A DNA stretch of 64,000 nucleotides from positions 49,268 through 113,267 of the forward strand of contig JNEN01000782.1 in NCBI GenBank assembly GCA_000697355.1, read 5' to 3'. The notes below the pieces were generated by a model. It saw only the letters and a program-made list of their open reading frames with translations, ran no database searches and had not been told where the DNA came from. A program made the position numbers and the translations under genes. Shown here one piece after another: positions 33,701-45,780 of the stretch. How positions within the stretch are numbered: the first letter of the stretch is position 1; each line of letters starts with the position of its first letter. The DNA is from Syncephalastrum monosporum B8922 (taxonomy: Eukaryota > Mucoromycota > Mucoromycetes > Mucorales > Syncephalastraceae).

Positions 33701-36700
33701 CAGAGTGTTGATACGTGGGATACCACGATCCCAGGAGTCCTCGAGATCCTCGAGGGTCAAGCGACGGTTCTGGGCATTGGCTTCCTGGCGCTTGAGGGCA
33801 TATTCAGCCCACACGCGCTGCGAATCAATGAACTCAGACTCCCACGATTGGATATAGCGGTACAAGTTCGGAATCAGTTGGTCTTCATCGTGGCTCATAC
33901 CCGAACGGAAATGCGTGATGCCCGTCTCCGTCTGCTGGGACCAGCGCAGGTCGGACTGGGGGATCAGGACGTGACCCATGGAAAGCATACCCAGACCACC
34001 CAATTCCTTGGGGCAGTAAAATCTAACAATAACTGTAAGTGAATGAACAATCAATGATATTCATAATTTCTTACACAACGGGCGGGAAACGTGTCGGCAT
34101 CTTGGAGTTGAGTCCGATCTTGATACGCGTCTGAATCTTGTTTTCACACTTGACGAGGAGATCGAGCAGCTCACGGGTATGGACGACGGCCTCACGGTAG
34201 TAGGTCATCAAACCAATGAGAGCCGTGTTGTACTTGTTGGCGATCTTGCTGAACGTCGTGCTGCCAGAGGCCATGAGAATCTGACGAATGCGGTTGTGGA
34301 AACGATCCAGCGACTCTTGGTCGACCCGCAGGTAGGCCTGGGCCGTGCGTTCCTTGGTTTGCTCGTTCACCAGATTCCAGACGCCATCCTTCAAGGTGAA
34401 TTCCTCCGTCATGCTTCTGATCTTTGGCAGGATACGGACTTCAAAGCCGCTCATGGCGAACAGCAAGTTCGGATTGTCCTTGGAGTAGACGCTCACAAAA
34501 CTGTCTTCCCACTCGATCGTCGTCAGCGAACGAGGCAAGCGGTTCTTGATATCCCAAAAGACGGCACGACCCAGGTTGACGTCGTGCTTCATCAAACGCA
34601 TACGGCAGTCACGCGGCCAGCACTTTTTGTTGTTGTAACCAACAATGTTTTCAAAGTTGGGATCAGGATGCTCGGTCAGATAGCGCTGGATGAGATCGCG
34701 AGCTTCATCTGCAGTGAAGCGGAAGAACATGTGGATGCGATCGATGTAACGCGAGTAGAGACGGATGGGGTGGCGGGTCTCGGTGGCGACGTCGCGGTAC
34801 TGCAGGAAATCATTGGGCATCTGGGGAGGACCGGCCATCTCGCTGGCGCGATGCAGACCCAGGACCAGCAAATCAAGCACCAGACCATAGTACTGGAAGA
34901 TGAAAGAAGCAAACTGGAGACCACGAATGAGACCGAAGGCATTGACGTGGTTCATGTCCTTGTAGTTCAGGACGACGTTGTTCTTGGCCGTGGCATAGTC
35001 TGCCAAATTGTGGTCGAGAATCAGACGCAGCAGGCGGCCGAGGAGGGTCAGATCGATTTTTTCGTACACGCGGCTGAACTTGGTCTCCAACATGACGTTG
35101 CATTGGCCTTCGGACGTATCCCAGACTTCAGTCAAGTTGTTGATACCCTGGCACCACTTGTATACAAGAAGCGGCGGAGGCTCCGAGTCGGACGGTTTGA
35201 TCCACGCAGGGAACAAATGCCGCTTGTCAGCCTCGTACCACAGGTACTGATCCAGGTAGGCATCCGTGATCTTTTCGAGCGGTTCCACATCGTAGACAGG
35301 CACCAAGTGAGAATACAAGTCCATGAATTCGATGCCGACTTCCTTGAACGCACGCTGCGTGAGCAGCAGACGCTTGATGCGGGAAAGTGCTTCGTGAGGG
35401 TTATCATAAGCTTGCTCAATAAGACCCAGTTCCTCACGCTGGCTCTGGTTGAGACGGCCTTGGACGCTGTACGCTTCCTTGAGACGCTCGAGGGCGAGAA
35501 TGAGGAGCTTTGTATCATGCTTATAAGAAAGCGGCGGGAAGGGAATGGGGGCAAATTTGCGGCTTTCGAGCCAGTGGACCGTCGATGTGTAGATGGCCAC
35601 AGCTTCCTCGGCCGTGATATACGGGCCGTCCTTGAGGTAGTTGTGTTGGCGCTCTTGTTCGGCCTTGAGCCAGAGACGCGTGAGACGACCCAAGTTCTTG
35701 CGGCAAACTGTCTTGTCGACAGTAGCACCACGTCGGATACGCTCACGGTTGTAGTGGGCCACACTGGTCCACCAGTCAGCCTTGGCTTTGATGTAACGCA
35801 GGATCATATTTTCAATTGGAGTGGGTAAACCAGGGACCTTCCAAGGGATGTTGGCCTTCCACGCACGCCAGGCTTCAGACAGATGCTGTGAAAGAAAAAG
35901 TATGGTCAGCAATGTTGATGGTGTGGCGAAAGATCTCATCTACTAGTTACCTGAAGGATGGTACGAGATTTGTTACCCTTAATGCCTTCAGGCATAGCAT
36001 CAGTGATATCGTGCAAAACAGCAGCACGCAATTCGAGATCGTAGTGAGAGTCGATACGCTGCTTCGTCACAGTCTTGGCAATGCCCTTTGAATGTCTAAA
36101 ATAGAAAATTGAATATGGAAGACTACGATGGGATACTTTCATATACATACCTTCCCTCGAACTGTCGAGCAAGCAGGTTGCCCAACCACCGTTCGAGAAG
36201 CGGTACAATACCGCGCATGAAGAAGAGCCAAACTCTCCAGCCAGGTGCCCAGAAACCAACACCAGGACCCTTGCCGACCGGACCGGTGTTGAAACGGTAA
36301 TCTATAGAAAGCGTGGTCAGATTTTGTCTCCTTCATATGACACGGATGCCTTAAAAGAACTTACAAATTAGGTGCTTCAAATCCTTGCACATACGGATCT
36401 GTCGCATTAAGCGGTACTTGTAACGGTACATGCCGGTCAACTGACCCACGTGTGCAAAAATGTACTGCAAGCCGTCTGCCAGCTGGAAGGCATCGACATT
36501 ACCGAGACGGTATTGGACGTGGGAGTCGACGATCAGCTTGGTCAGACGCAGGATTTCACGACACAAGTGGAAGGCATTGCCAAAACGAGACTTCTTTCGC
36601 TCCTTGGTTGTCAGAGTCTTGACGGGCTTCAGGTTGAAGTTGTAATCCAGATGGAGGTAGTTAAGGTTCTTTCGGTGGATAAGGAGGTTAAGCATGTTGT

Positions 36701-38318
36701 AGCCCTGTCGGCACACTTGAAGACCGGCTTCCACCCAGTCCAGCTGTGTCTGTTGGAAGAACTTGGTCTGCTTGAGACTGCGGAAGAGGTATTTCTTGTT
36801 GAGCGACTTGGGAGGACGGTGCTTGAGCGCGTTCAAGACGTAACACTTGAGCAACTTTTGGTAGGAGACACGGACCTTGACGGGCTGGCCTGCAGGGACG
36901 TGCTCGAGATACCAGTTCTTGACGAGGGGCACATCTTGGGCACGTCGGGTGCGGCCCGAGCGCTTGTCAAAGGGATGGGGAGCCCAGTAGAGTGCGATGG
37001 CGTTGGCTGTGTTGTCCGTGTAGAGCTCTGTGTCCTCCAGGAAGGGAGTGACCTCGGTAGGGAGAGTAAACTCGGTGTCTTCGTCTTGGTCGCCAAAGAT
37101 CTCGTCCTCCAGCTGAGAGCCGGCATTCTCCAGCGTTCGTGACGAGATGGGGTTGATGATGGGATCAAAGTAGAAGGCGGGGAGATCGGGATCCTCCGAG
37201 CGGACATAAACGACAGTGGGGAAGTGGTACCAAGACACGCGAACACTGCGCGGCAGGGAGTTGTAAAGGAACGGGAAGGCGATCTTGTATTCTGTCCGGA
37301 TGGGCTGACGGATGATGATCTTGTTGATATCGTTAAACTCATTCCAGTCCTCGTCGGCGGTGTCGATGTCGCGGTAGAGCGGCTCAAACTTGGGACCACC
37401 GGGGATGGCCATGTTCAGAGCCTTGGCAGTGAAGAAGGATGGAAGATCGAACAGGTAAAAGTAGTTTTTATCGTTCAGATCTGTGAGGAGCTGGTGGGCG
37501 AGACGGTAGAGGGTCGACATGATGGGGAGATCGAGACGCCACTTGCGGTAAGAGGAACCGTTGATGTACTTTGTGTCGAGAAGCGGCTTGGGGTCGTAGA
37601 ACCAATCCAAGACAGGCGCGTCCTCGTCCTCGTCGAGTTCCATCTGAATCGCTTCCAGAGGCTCGACGTCCATGATATTGTCACCGTAGTCCAGGGGCGG
37701 TTCTTCATCGTCAAAGGGTGGGAAGCGCATACGCTTGAAATGACGACGGTCGCGCTTCTCTCGACGCATCATGATCCACATGGTGCCCCACTGGGCAATG
37801 TAGACAGGCTCGACGACCCAAGGAATCTCGTTGACAAAGGTGATTGCACCTGTGATGTGATAAAGCACGTTGACCTCGCGTACTTGCTCCCAGGGCATTG
37901 GCATATTCTCCAACAGTTTCAGCACAGCATGTGGCACGTACTTGAGCGCACCGAGATAGATACGCTTATCATGACGGAACTTCTTGGCCGACATGTCGCC
38001 GTGATCCTTGATGATCTTTCGCAGATGCTCCGGAGGCATTTCAGCTTTCTCATGTTCGATAAAGCCTGTCAAACACAAAATAAAAAAAAAATTGTAATCG
38101 GGTCAGCCATTACGCATGCGAAGCGAGATCGTCCACTTACCAAATTTGCGCTTCTCGCCGTAGCGTTTGTTTTGTAGCTGTTGCCATTTTCTGGCTTTTT
38201 CTTGCATCTTGTCCTCATAAGACTTCTCAACAGCGGGAGAGCCGTACGAGGAATACTGCAGATGCTGGTACTGAGGTGCACCAGGATCGAAATCGGCTGG
38301 TGACTGGTAGCCGCTCAT
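30730..38318 (-). CDS. PRP8: PRP8, core U5 snRNP splicing factor
   Basis: The scaffold of the spliceosome active site, about 2,300 residues. The ATG at 38318 opens '[20 protein letters not shown]', followed by the conserved '[19 protein letters not shown]' and '[11 protein letters not shown]'. The main exons (about 38070-36360, 36300-36080, 35890-34075, 34025-33425, 32850-30730) encode the PRO8NT and PROCN regions ('[20 protein letters not shown]'), the reverse-transcriptase-like and linker regions, an endonuclease-like and RNase H-like domain, and the C-terminal MPN/JAB1 domain ('[12 protein letters not shown]'). The last exon contains '[20 protein letters not shown]'. Small exons lie near 33100-33360. 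The tail ends '[20 protein letters not shown]'. No intein interrupts the coding sequence, although fungal PRP8 is a common intein site. Conservation makes the call secure; some minor splice sites are approximate. Confidence 0.97.
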
Positions 38319-39848
38319 GGTGCGTTGTTCCGAGTCGAAAGCTGGTGATGATCGAAGGAAAGGATTGATCTAGTCGCGCGATCGAAACAAGCAAAGTATT
38401 TTGAAGCCGCAGCACACACACGAGTGAGAGAACGTCACTTGGCGTCCGTCGTCGATGTTGTGTTAACAAATCCCACCGGACATTCAATTAATGTAACAGC
38501 GCAACCAATCATATCGCTTTCTGCCGTAGTAGTCCACACACACGACCTTGAAGTGGGTTTCTTATACAACATAGCGTACAAAATATAACCTGATCGCAAG
38601 GCTCAACTGGTGCAGTATATTGGCTATGTTAACATTCAAATGGTAAAAAACGACTCTATATTACGCTCTTCGTAACGTAGACTCAAGTATTAGGGTGTCT
38701 CGTTATATGTGTACTTGAATATGTGACTTTTAAGTCTTTCTTCGTTACATTCTCATCTAGTTATCAGGCGAATACGACGTGTCCCTTATCGACTTATAAA
38801 GTCAACGTCAACTATACATTATGTACGATATATCTCAAATAGAGGTATAAGGCGCACCCACATGGTGAAGTGCCTCAGGCGAGGAGAGGCCACCGACCGA
38901 TATTATCGCTGTATGTAGCTTTGTAATTATTATTTCGTACATAAAATTTGACTATCATTGGTGATAAGTACATCTGTTTATACTCTTCTATATTCTTGGT
39001 TATAGGTGCAATGAGTCAGACGATGTGTATTAACTTTACATAACAACGGCTATACACACTCTCTAATCATGACTCCGTTTTGGACAAGGTCTACTTCCCA
39101 ACTTATGCAGCAGATAGAACATTTTATTCACTTCTCTACGCGCCTAAGAGCCCCAAATTTCCAGAGGTGGCTATAGCATATGCAATTTTAAGTGACCATT
39201 ACTAATGGAGCTGAGATATTTTGAAAATAGGCAATGGCTTCATGAAACGCTCGTTCCTCTCATTAGGTGTACCTAGCATCACATTATGCTACCATGGGAC
39301 ATGCATCTATTTTGCTTTCAAGTTCAGGCCCTACGCGACCGATACTGGGATTCTAGACCCAGACCATGAGACCTGATATCAACACGCGGCAGGCTGACCA
39401 TAAGATCTAGTGAGTGCCATGCCACGCGCAAAAAAGGAAAAATGGAAAGAAAATGCAAAAGAATGACGTATGTGCAGCTCGCAAAGTGTCGCAAATTTCG
39501 TGAAGACTGTCATTTGATTAGGTTTGAGACAGCGAGAAGAAAAATGGGTGCCACAATAACGACTCAGCTTTGCAACATCAACAAAAACAAGCCTTTCATA
39601 TGCGCGCAAATGGTGGCGTTTTCCTGTGGTGTGTGTGGGAATTTACTTTGCCTATGGTGAAAGGTAACTGAGGATGGAGAGGTTGTGGAGAGGAATAGAG
39701 AACGCATCGAAAACATAAAGGGCGTCTAGTAATATAGAGAGTCTGTGGATAGATGAGTGATGTGTCTGGGGCTTCATGCTACATGTGGGAAAGGGGAGGC
39801 TTCCAAAGCCAACGGAACAGAAAGAGAAAAGGAGAAGGATTACAGAGG
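38319..39848. other. Intergenic region, 1.5 kb
   Basis: Upstream of PRP8 and downstream of the NT-C2 gene. The sequence is AT-rich with no ORF of recognisable type. I found no tRNA-like box B, snRNA or repeated element by eye. Confidence 0.5.
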
Positions 39849-40980
39849 TCAAGCATTTTGTAAGGATTCGTGTGTTGAATTTTTCCGCGTAAAGAGCTGC
39901 TCGACGAGATCCGTGGGAGACGGTTCTTCCGAACTAGAGAACGGTGTATTCTGCTTGCAAAAATTGGGCTTCATTTTTTGTTTTTTGGTTGGGGGTGGGG
40001 TAAGAAACGGATGACGGTGAGCACAGTTACACAGAAGGGAAAGAAGAGGAAGAATCTGGCCACTTACCAGCGACATTGCCGAATGTGACTTTTTCAGGAC
40101 AGGTGCGGAGGCATGGAGGCCGCCCCCGTGGTCTGTCGTCGTAGCAATAGATTCTATAGAGCATCATAAGAGGAGATAGACGGTGACAACACTTTACTTA
40201 CCGACTGACCGCTCGTCTGAGCCGAGCGTCCTATCCACCTGATTATCCGCTGTGTTGAGAGATGACTTTTGGGCGGGCGGACTGTTGCCAAAGCAAGATG
40301 TGTTAGGCCGGTTAAAATAATGGACCGATATAACCGCGCGAAAAGGACAACAAAGGGTTCATCCATGAAACTTACACTTGAAAATGCGTCCCGACATCGG
40401 ACTTTTGATTCATCCTTATGGACAACTGTCAAATGTTGCACACCATCAGGACAAAAGAATACGCGAGAAGAAGAACATGGATACTACCTTGACGGTGGAA
40501 TTGAATTTGCATTGGTCGAGTAGATATCGACGAGTAGTGACGCCCGAGCCGGCATATTCCGCGAGGTTGACTGTTAAACTGCCGATGGAGTGGGTCTCCT
40601 TGCCGCCGCTGAGCTCTTGGAAGACTTCAAGTTTCAATTCGCAGGCGCCGAGGATATGGTGTTTGTTTATAATCAGTTGAGACATTGTGCTGATGGGATG
40701 GTTCCAAAAGATGCAATGGTCTTTAATAGGTGCTCTGGTGGAACGAAATCGAGTTAAAACCGGGATTCAGGGATGGGCTGAGCTGAGTCGGGCCCGTCTC
40801 CATTTGCAAGATGCCCCCCTCCCTCTCGGTCCCGCCGCTAGCATGAGAAGCGTTTTTGATCCTCCATTTTATGTAATAGAGACCACTGACGAGCGGCACA
40901 TTCGCGAGATCTCGTATTAATATACTGATTTCGAAATCGATTTTACGATGTTTTGGAATGAAGAACTGTAAAAGAGGCAT
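39849..40980 (-). CDS. NT-type C2 domain protein (EEIG1/EHBP1-like)
   Basis: Small protein (about 240 residues) built on an N-terminal C2 (NT-C2) domain, a membrane- or partner-binding module found in EEIG1, EHBP1 and fungal relatives. The ATG at 40980 opens 'MPLLQFFIPKHRKIDFEISI' and 'RDLANVPLVSGLYYIKW', strongly family-like. The second half, 'APIKDHCIFWNHP', 'HHILGACELKLEVFQELSGG' and 'IGSLTVNLAEYAG', then 'RRYLLDQCKFNSTVK', is in a different frame. A break or non-canonical intron must therefore lie between about 40745 and 40840. Downstream exons give 'LSIRMNQKSDVGTHFQ', 'SSLNTADNQVDRTLGSDERS', 'GGLHASAPVLKKSHSAMSL' and the terminal 'NTPFSSSEEPSPTDLVEQLF'. The exon chain after the break uses ordinary GT-AG sites. 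Confidence 0.7.
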
Positions 40981-43929
40981 GAAAATTGAAGGACTGAATT
41001 GCTGCAGGCTTTCAACTCTCAATTTCGAGGAGCGCACAACACACATACACAGAAAAAAATAGATAACATTGATAATGATGGACATCGTACATGTGTACAT
41101 ACAGCAGTACATATAACAGTACATCCCATGCAAATCATGATTCAGTCCCTTGGCAGTAGTCGGATCATTTTTTGTACTTGCGCATCAGCATAACAACACA
41201 GAATCCTTCTATCTTATCCGAAGATGAGGAGGGCACAGCCATCGTCGTTATTATTATATGGACGACATTTGTTTCATTTTGTTTGTGTTTACCACCCCTC
41301 GTCGTATAAAACCAGTTTTCTCTACTTTACGTAGCCCCGACCTGTACTGTATACAATGAGTTGTTTATTATGATTTTCACACAGCCCAACTACGAAGAAT
41401 GCTTGTCTCGAGACTCACGCCAACACGTCCACAGCTACTCTGTCAGGTTACACATACATGAAAACCTGCCAAGCGGTTTAGGCAATTCATCAAGCGTTTT
41501 AAAAAAAAGGCATCGAATGAGGTTGCTCGTGCTCACCACCTTTTTTTTAGTGAACCCCTTCAATGGAAAAATTAAATAAAAAAAGTCTCGGCATCTGCTT
41601 CAATTCAGATGGCGATCAGCACCTTTATCGCCTGCTGTCACAGGAACTAAACTCATAGATTGCACTTTGGTCGCGCGTAAGATATCCTTGAGCTTCCATT
41701 CTATTATATTTTGGGATATTAAACTTTGTGTCTTGTAACCACTGATTGGACTGTTTTGGACAATGTCGTGCTTTTTATCTACTTTTAGATTTGGCAAACT
41801 AAGCATTAAATGATGTGTCAACCCCACATCGACCACCAATGCGTGACCCCTTGTGCACGCGAGACAATTTCTCTTTTCGGGGAACAGCCCAGTTAGACCT
41901 GTAAACCAAATATCCCGATTGTCTGCGCATAGGGCGAGGACATAAAGCCGCATGCTAAAAGGTCATGTTTACGTATTGTTCGATGAAGTAATATATCAAA
42001 AGGTTGAATCATGTTCGTGTCTGCAGACTGCATATACCTTGCCACTGAGTCGTAATTAATGACGAGCGCTATCTGAACATAGGAGCACTGAAATAGTCAA
42101 TAATGACCTTGTCGCGCTCTTTTTCGCCGAATTGCCATAATCGACCCTTTAGATCGACAAAGAGAAAATACATACATACACCGTATGTATACTAAATATG
42201 AATACATAATATGTTAACCGTTTTGTGCTTCTATGGGCAAAATATATAAAAGAGAGTAAGCGATGGCTGGATGCGTTTCGTATGACTATGCATTTCGGAT
42301 TGAAGCCTGATGACGGATGTTCTGACACACATCAAGGTTTGTATACGTTAAAACAACAAACCGTTCAAACCTCAAAAAATAAGTCGACGATGTGTCGTTT
42401 CATATCCGTCATGTTTGTCCCCGACGATCTCTGCCCCTTCCCGAATACCGGTTCTGGTAAGTCCACTTACGCCATCCAAAAAGAGTATAACTGAATGACG
42501 TTATGCATCGCGTCGTGTGAAAATATCAGTATTTGCCTCGTCGATACCGCTTTCCAATAGCTGTATGTTACATACTATGACTTCCTCAGTCATGAAAAGA
42601 TTTTGACACCCTCAAATTGATGTAATGGAGTCTTTCAGCATGGATCTCCTTATATGGTATTGTATCTGTTTACTGTAATCTTCGTATCCTATGCATAAGG
42701 CTAGTTAATGCACCATAATTTGGGCAATATTCCCACCAATGCCCGTAGATAACAGAAGAGAATTCATGAGCACGTGACAATACACCAAGTGTCCTTCTGT
42801 TTATAGTCAGAGCTGTTTGCAGGGCAGGCGCTTTAGATAGACACACTCTCTTCAATTGCTATACAAATGTGTGTGTGTTTTTTCGACTTTCTAGTGCCCA
42901 ATAGGCATGACACCGGTCCTCTGCGCTGCTCTGTTTCCATCAGATGGATAGGCCCGTTTTCATCCGCACACTTTTTGCGCTGTTATGCCTTTTACCCTTG
43001 TTTGTATTATTCCAAAGAGATATTACATTTCTCATATCAATGCCATCATGGGCGAGATTTCGCTGAGTACTCTCGTAGAACCAAAGACCAATCACAGTCA
43101 TGTGTAAGTAAGAACTCGATTTCGCTATATGTGCACATTAGACATTATGCAAGACAGTTTAAACGGGGTCGATTTAGAGACGGGCTGGGTTGCGTGCCTT
43201 GCTTGTTACCCAACAAATCACACAGAGTACATGATACATGCTGTAGGATATCAGCAGATGCATGACCTGTGATAGTGTACTTCGGAAGCCAAGCGAGCCA
43301 ATTGTGGAACAAGACGGCTCTGATAGGGCATTTGATTCGCTTAAAGTCGAACTCTATTTAGAAGTGACAATTCTGCGCAACGTTAGTGACAGGGCCAGGG
43401 AAGCTGCTGTATCGTGCTCCGCTATTACGTTGCATAGAAAATGGAGGTCAGATGGCTGGGGTATCGTACTTTCCTTGTGGATGGAGAGGAGGCCGAAGGT
43501 GTATGTGTGTGTGTGTGATGCCTGTCAACGGACACAGGCGTCACGGGGGGGTTGGAAGGGGCTATATGTGGGGCAATGGGGCAATGGCTGGGGAACAAAA
43601 AAGTAAAATAAAATAAAACACTGCAGGCTTTCAAGTGCATAAAATCAGTACACTATGAAGAAGTTAGATTTGCTGAAGTCATATATATGCAATAGAGAGA
43701 AATAAAAAAGGACGACATAGTACGATAAAATAGTGAGGTCGTCTGTCATGATGGAAAAAGAAAGCGAGGAGAGGAGGGTGTTGACGTGATGTGCCGTAAA
43801 AGGAAGCCCATAAAAGTTGAGGATGATTGTTTCACTCGCAGCAGCTCAACCCGCACTTGCACTCATTTTGGGGTCAACTGACGGGCCAGAATACAGCAAG
43901 CTCTTCTTCTTTCCCATCTCTCGCCTTAC
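40981..43929. other. Gene-poor region, 2.9 kb
   Basis: Upstream of the NT-C2 gene and upstream of the NEM1-type gene. Apart from possible coding debris on the minus strand (41600-42190, listed separately) I see only short ORFs. The minus-strand ORF at 42670-42855 has protein-like composition but no identifiable domain. No RNA gene was recognised. Confidence 0.45.
41600..42190 (-). pseudogene. Possible decayed coding sequence, RCC1-propeller-like
   Basis: On the minus strand a short frame near 42170-42069 reads 'FVDLKGRLWQFGEKERDKVI'. A later ORF (41953-41600, 117 codons) reads 'RLYVLALCADNRDIWFTGLT' and 'RGHALVVDVGLTHHLMLSLP'. The alternation of 'G-x-LW-x-FG' and 'LAL-x-DN-x-DIWFTG' resembles RCC1-type propeller blades. 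A GT-AG intron (about 42029-41952) could join 'INYDSVAS' to 'MRLYVLALC'. The first segment ends in TAG and is out of frame with the second, so the copy looks frameshifted. No complete gene could be built. The resemblance is weak and by eye. Confidence 0.25.
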
Positions 43930-45228
43930 ATGCTGTCAGTCCTCTCTGCACCGGCTGCTGCTGTTGTCAACCAAGCCGCATCACCTCCAATGTCGCAGCC
44001 GCAACTTGGCAACAAACTCTCCTCTTCTGCAGCTGGCACTATCGGCGGTAGTCATAGCGGTAGTAGCAGCGCAACCACCGCCTCGACACCACCCGGTGCT
44101 TCCGCCACCCTCCCCTCCATACGGCGACGCAGAAGCCGGGTTATCTTCACCCACCTCCTCAACTACATTGCCCTCATTTACGAATACATTTACTCTCTCT
44201 TTCATTTGCGACAACAAAAGAGGATCGAGCCCACCAAACGCAATCCCTCCGCACCGCCACCACCATCAGCAGCAGCACCACCACCCCCCGCGGCTTCAGC
44301 AGCGGCAGCGGTTCACTCCAAACCGCCAACACCGCGTGTCACCACGCATCCTGCCTCACCTCAAGCCCCGCAGGTTGCAAAGGCAGCCAGGCAAGCGGCC
44401 GCTCTGCAGTACTATAAGGGCAAGACGCTTGTGCTCGATTTGGACGAGACCCTGGTGCATTCCGTCCGCTTGGGATCGTATGCCTCCAGGCAGCAAGTGA
44501 GCAACTCCATCAAACGCAAAAAGATCGAAGTGCAAGACGACAAGCAGAGCCTTATGTACGAAGTCTATAAGCGCCCTCACGTGGACTTCTTCTTGCAAAC
44601 GGTAACTCTACTGGAGCCAAGCAAGCTCTCTTTCAATGCATACCATGTAACTTACTTTCTTCTTTGACCATTGTATAATTTTCCTGAATTACAGATAAGC
44701 CAGTGGTACAAGGTCGTAATCTTCACTGCGTCGATGGCCGAATACGCAGACCCGGTGATTGACTGGCTGGACCAGGATCATAACATCATCTCGCAACGTT
44801 ACTTCAGACAGGTAAGGAGACCTCCCGCAGGGAAAGAGAAGCAAGTGCCTAACCAGATATACTACGATTGTTATTATTACTATTACTATTTACGCGCACA
44901 CAGTCCTGTGTCATGCGAAATGGCAATTTTGCTAAAGATATCTCGCTTGCTGAGTCCAATCTTGCCAAAGTCTGTTTGGTAGACAATAGTCCGGCTGCCT
45001 TCGAACTATATCAAGGTGAGAGTTCAAAACACACAAAACAAAATGAAAATCTTACCAATCGTCGCTTTAGAAAACGGTATTCCTCTTCCAGGATGGATAT
45101 CGAATCCCAACGACGAGAGTTTACTTGACCTCTTGCCACTTCTTGATGCCCTGCGGTTCACCGCTGATGTTCGCAGTATTTTGCGATTCCGGTGCTTGAC
45201 CGCAACTACTGCTACTACTACTTACTGA
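43930..45228 (+). CDS. NEM1: NEM1/CTDNEP1-like phosphatase (FCP1/SCP family)
   Basis: ER/nuclear-envelope protein phosphatase of the DxDx(T/V) haloacid dehalogenase type. In yeast Nem1 with Spo7 dephosphorylates the lipin Pah1, steering phosphatidate into storage lipid. The ATG at 43930 opens a low-complexity N-terminus. A hydrophobic membrane segment follows near residue 75 ('[20 protein letters not shown]'). After an Ala/Pro-rich linker comes the catalytic '[20 protein letters not shown]'. '[12 protein letters not shown]' ends exon 1; later exons give '[20 protein letters not shown]', '[19 protein letters not shown]', '[17 protein letters not shown]' and '[20 protein letters not shown]'. 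Three introns (about 44601-44694, 44812-44903, 45016-45070) are inferred. The C-terminal 'TATTATTTY' comes from an ACT-type repeat. Confidence 0.9.
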
Positions 45229-45780
45229 TTTTGCACACTATTCTTCTTTTTTGTTTTACCTATCTATATTCTGTGTATACTCTCTCCTTTCTCTCCTTTC
45301 TCTCCTTCATTGCTTTTTGCCATTCCTCTTCACGTTCTGTAGTCATTATTCATCACTATTACCACACATGCACACTTACAATTCGCTCTCTCTCTCTCTA
45401 TCTCTCTCTTTCTATCTCTCTCTCACACACGCGCACACACACACATCCAGCCATAGCAAAACAAGACACATCCACAACCAAATGTCGCGATTATTACCTC
45501 ACATGAAGGAGCTATGGTTCCTCGATGCTTTACATATATCCGTAATGACATGGCATGAGGATACAAGGAAATACAGCATAATTTGTATCTTTTTTGTGTA
45601 TTTGATCCGTTCTATCATGGAGTATGGGACAGAAAGTAAGAGTTGAGAGAAGAAAGGAGGAAGAAAATTGAAGAGAGAGAAGGAGCGATAGCAAATAAGT
45701 GGGATCAAAGAAAAAAAAAAGATGTATACACACATACAACAACAAAGAGAAGAGAAGAGAAAGAGATAATGTAAGATAAT
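45229..45780. other. Convergent 3' intergenic region with microsatellites
   Basis: Between the NEM1-like and NCS-1 stop codons. Contains a CT-rich run at 45385-45424 followed by CA repeats to about 45446, and purine-rich runs at 45640-45780. No coding feature is supported. Confidence 0.55.
45385..45446. repeat. CT/CA compound microsatellite
   Basis: Imperfect (CT)n broken by TAT and TTT, followed by (CA)n with GCGC interruptions, in the 3' flank of the NEM1-like gene. Confidence 0.8.

Noticed and set aside
30730..38318. Possible intein in PRP8
   Set aside because: Fungal PRP8 often carries inteins, but the translated exons read through the conserved regions without a splicing-domain or homing-endonuclease insertion.
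45192..45646. Plus-strand ORFs of 104 and 131 codons after the NEM1-like gene
   Set aside because: They translate CT/CA microsatellites in the 3' flank and have no conserved motif.
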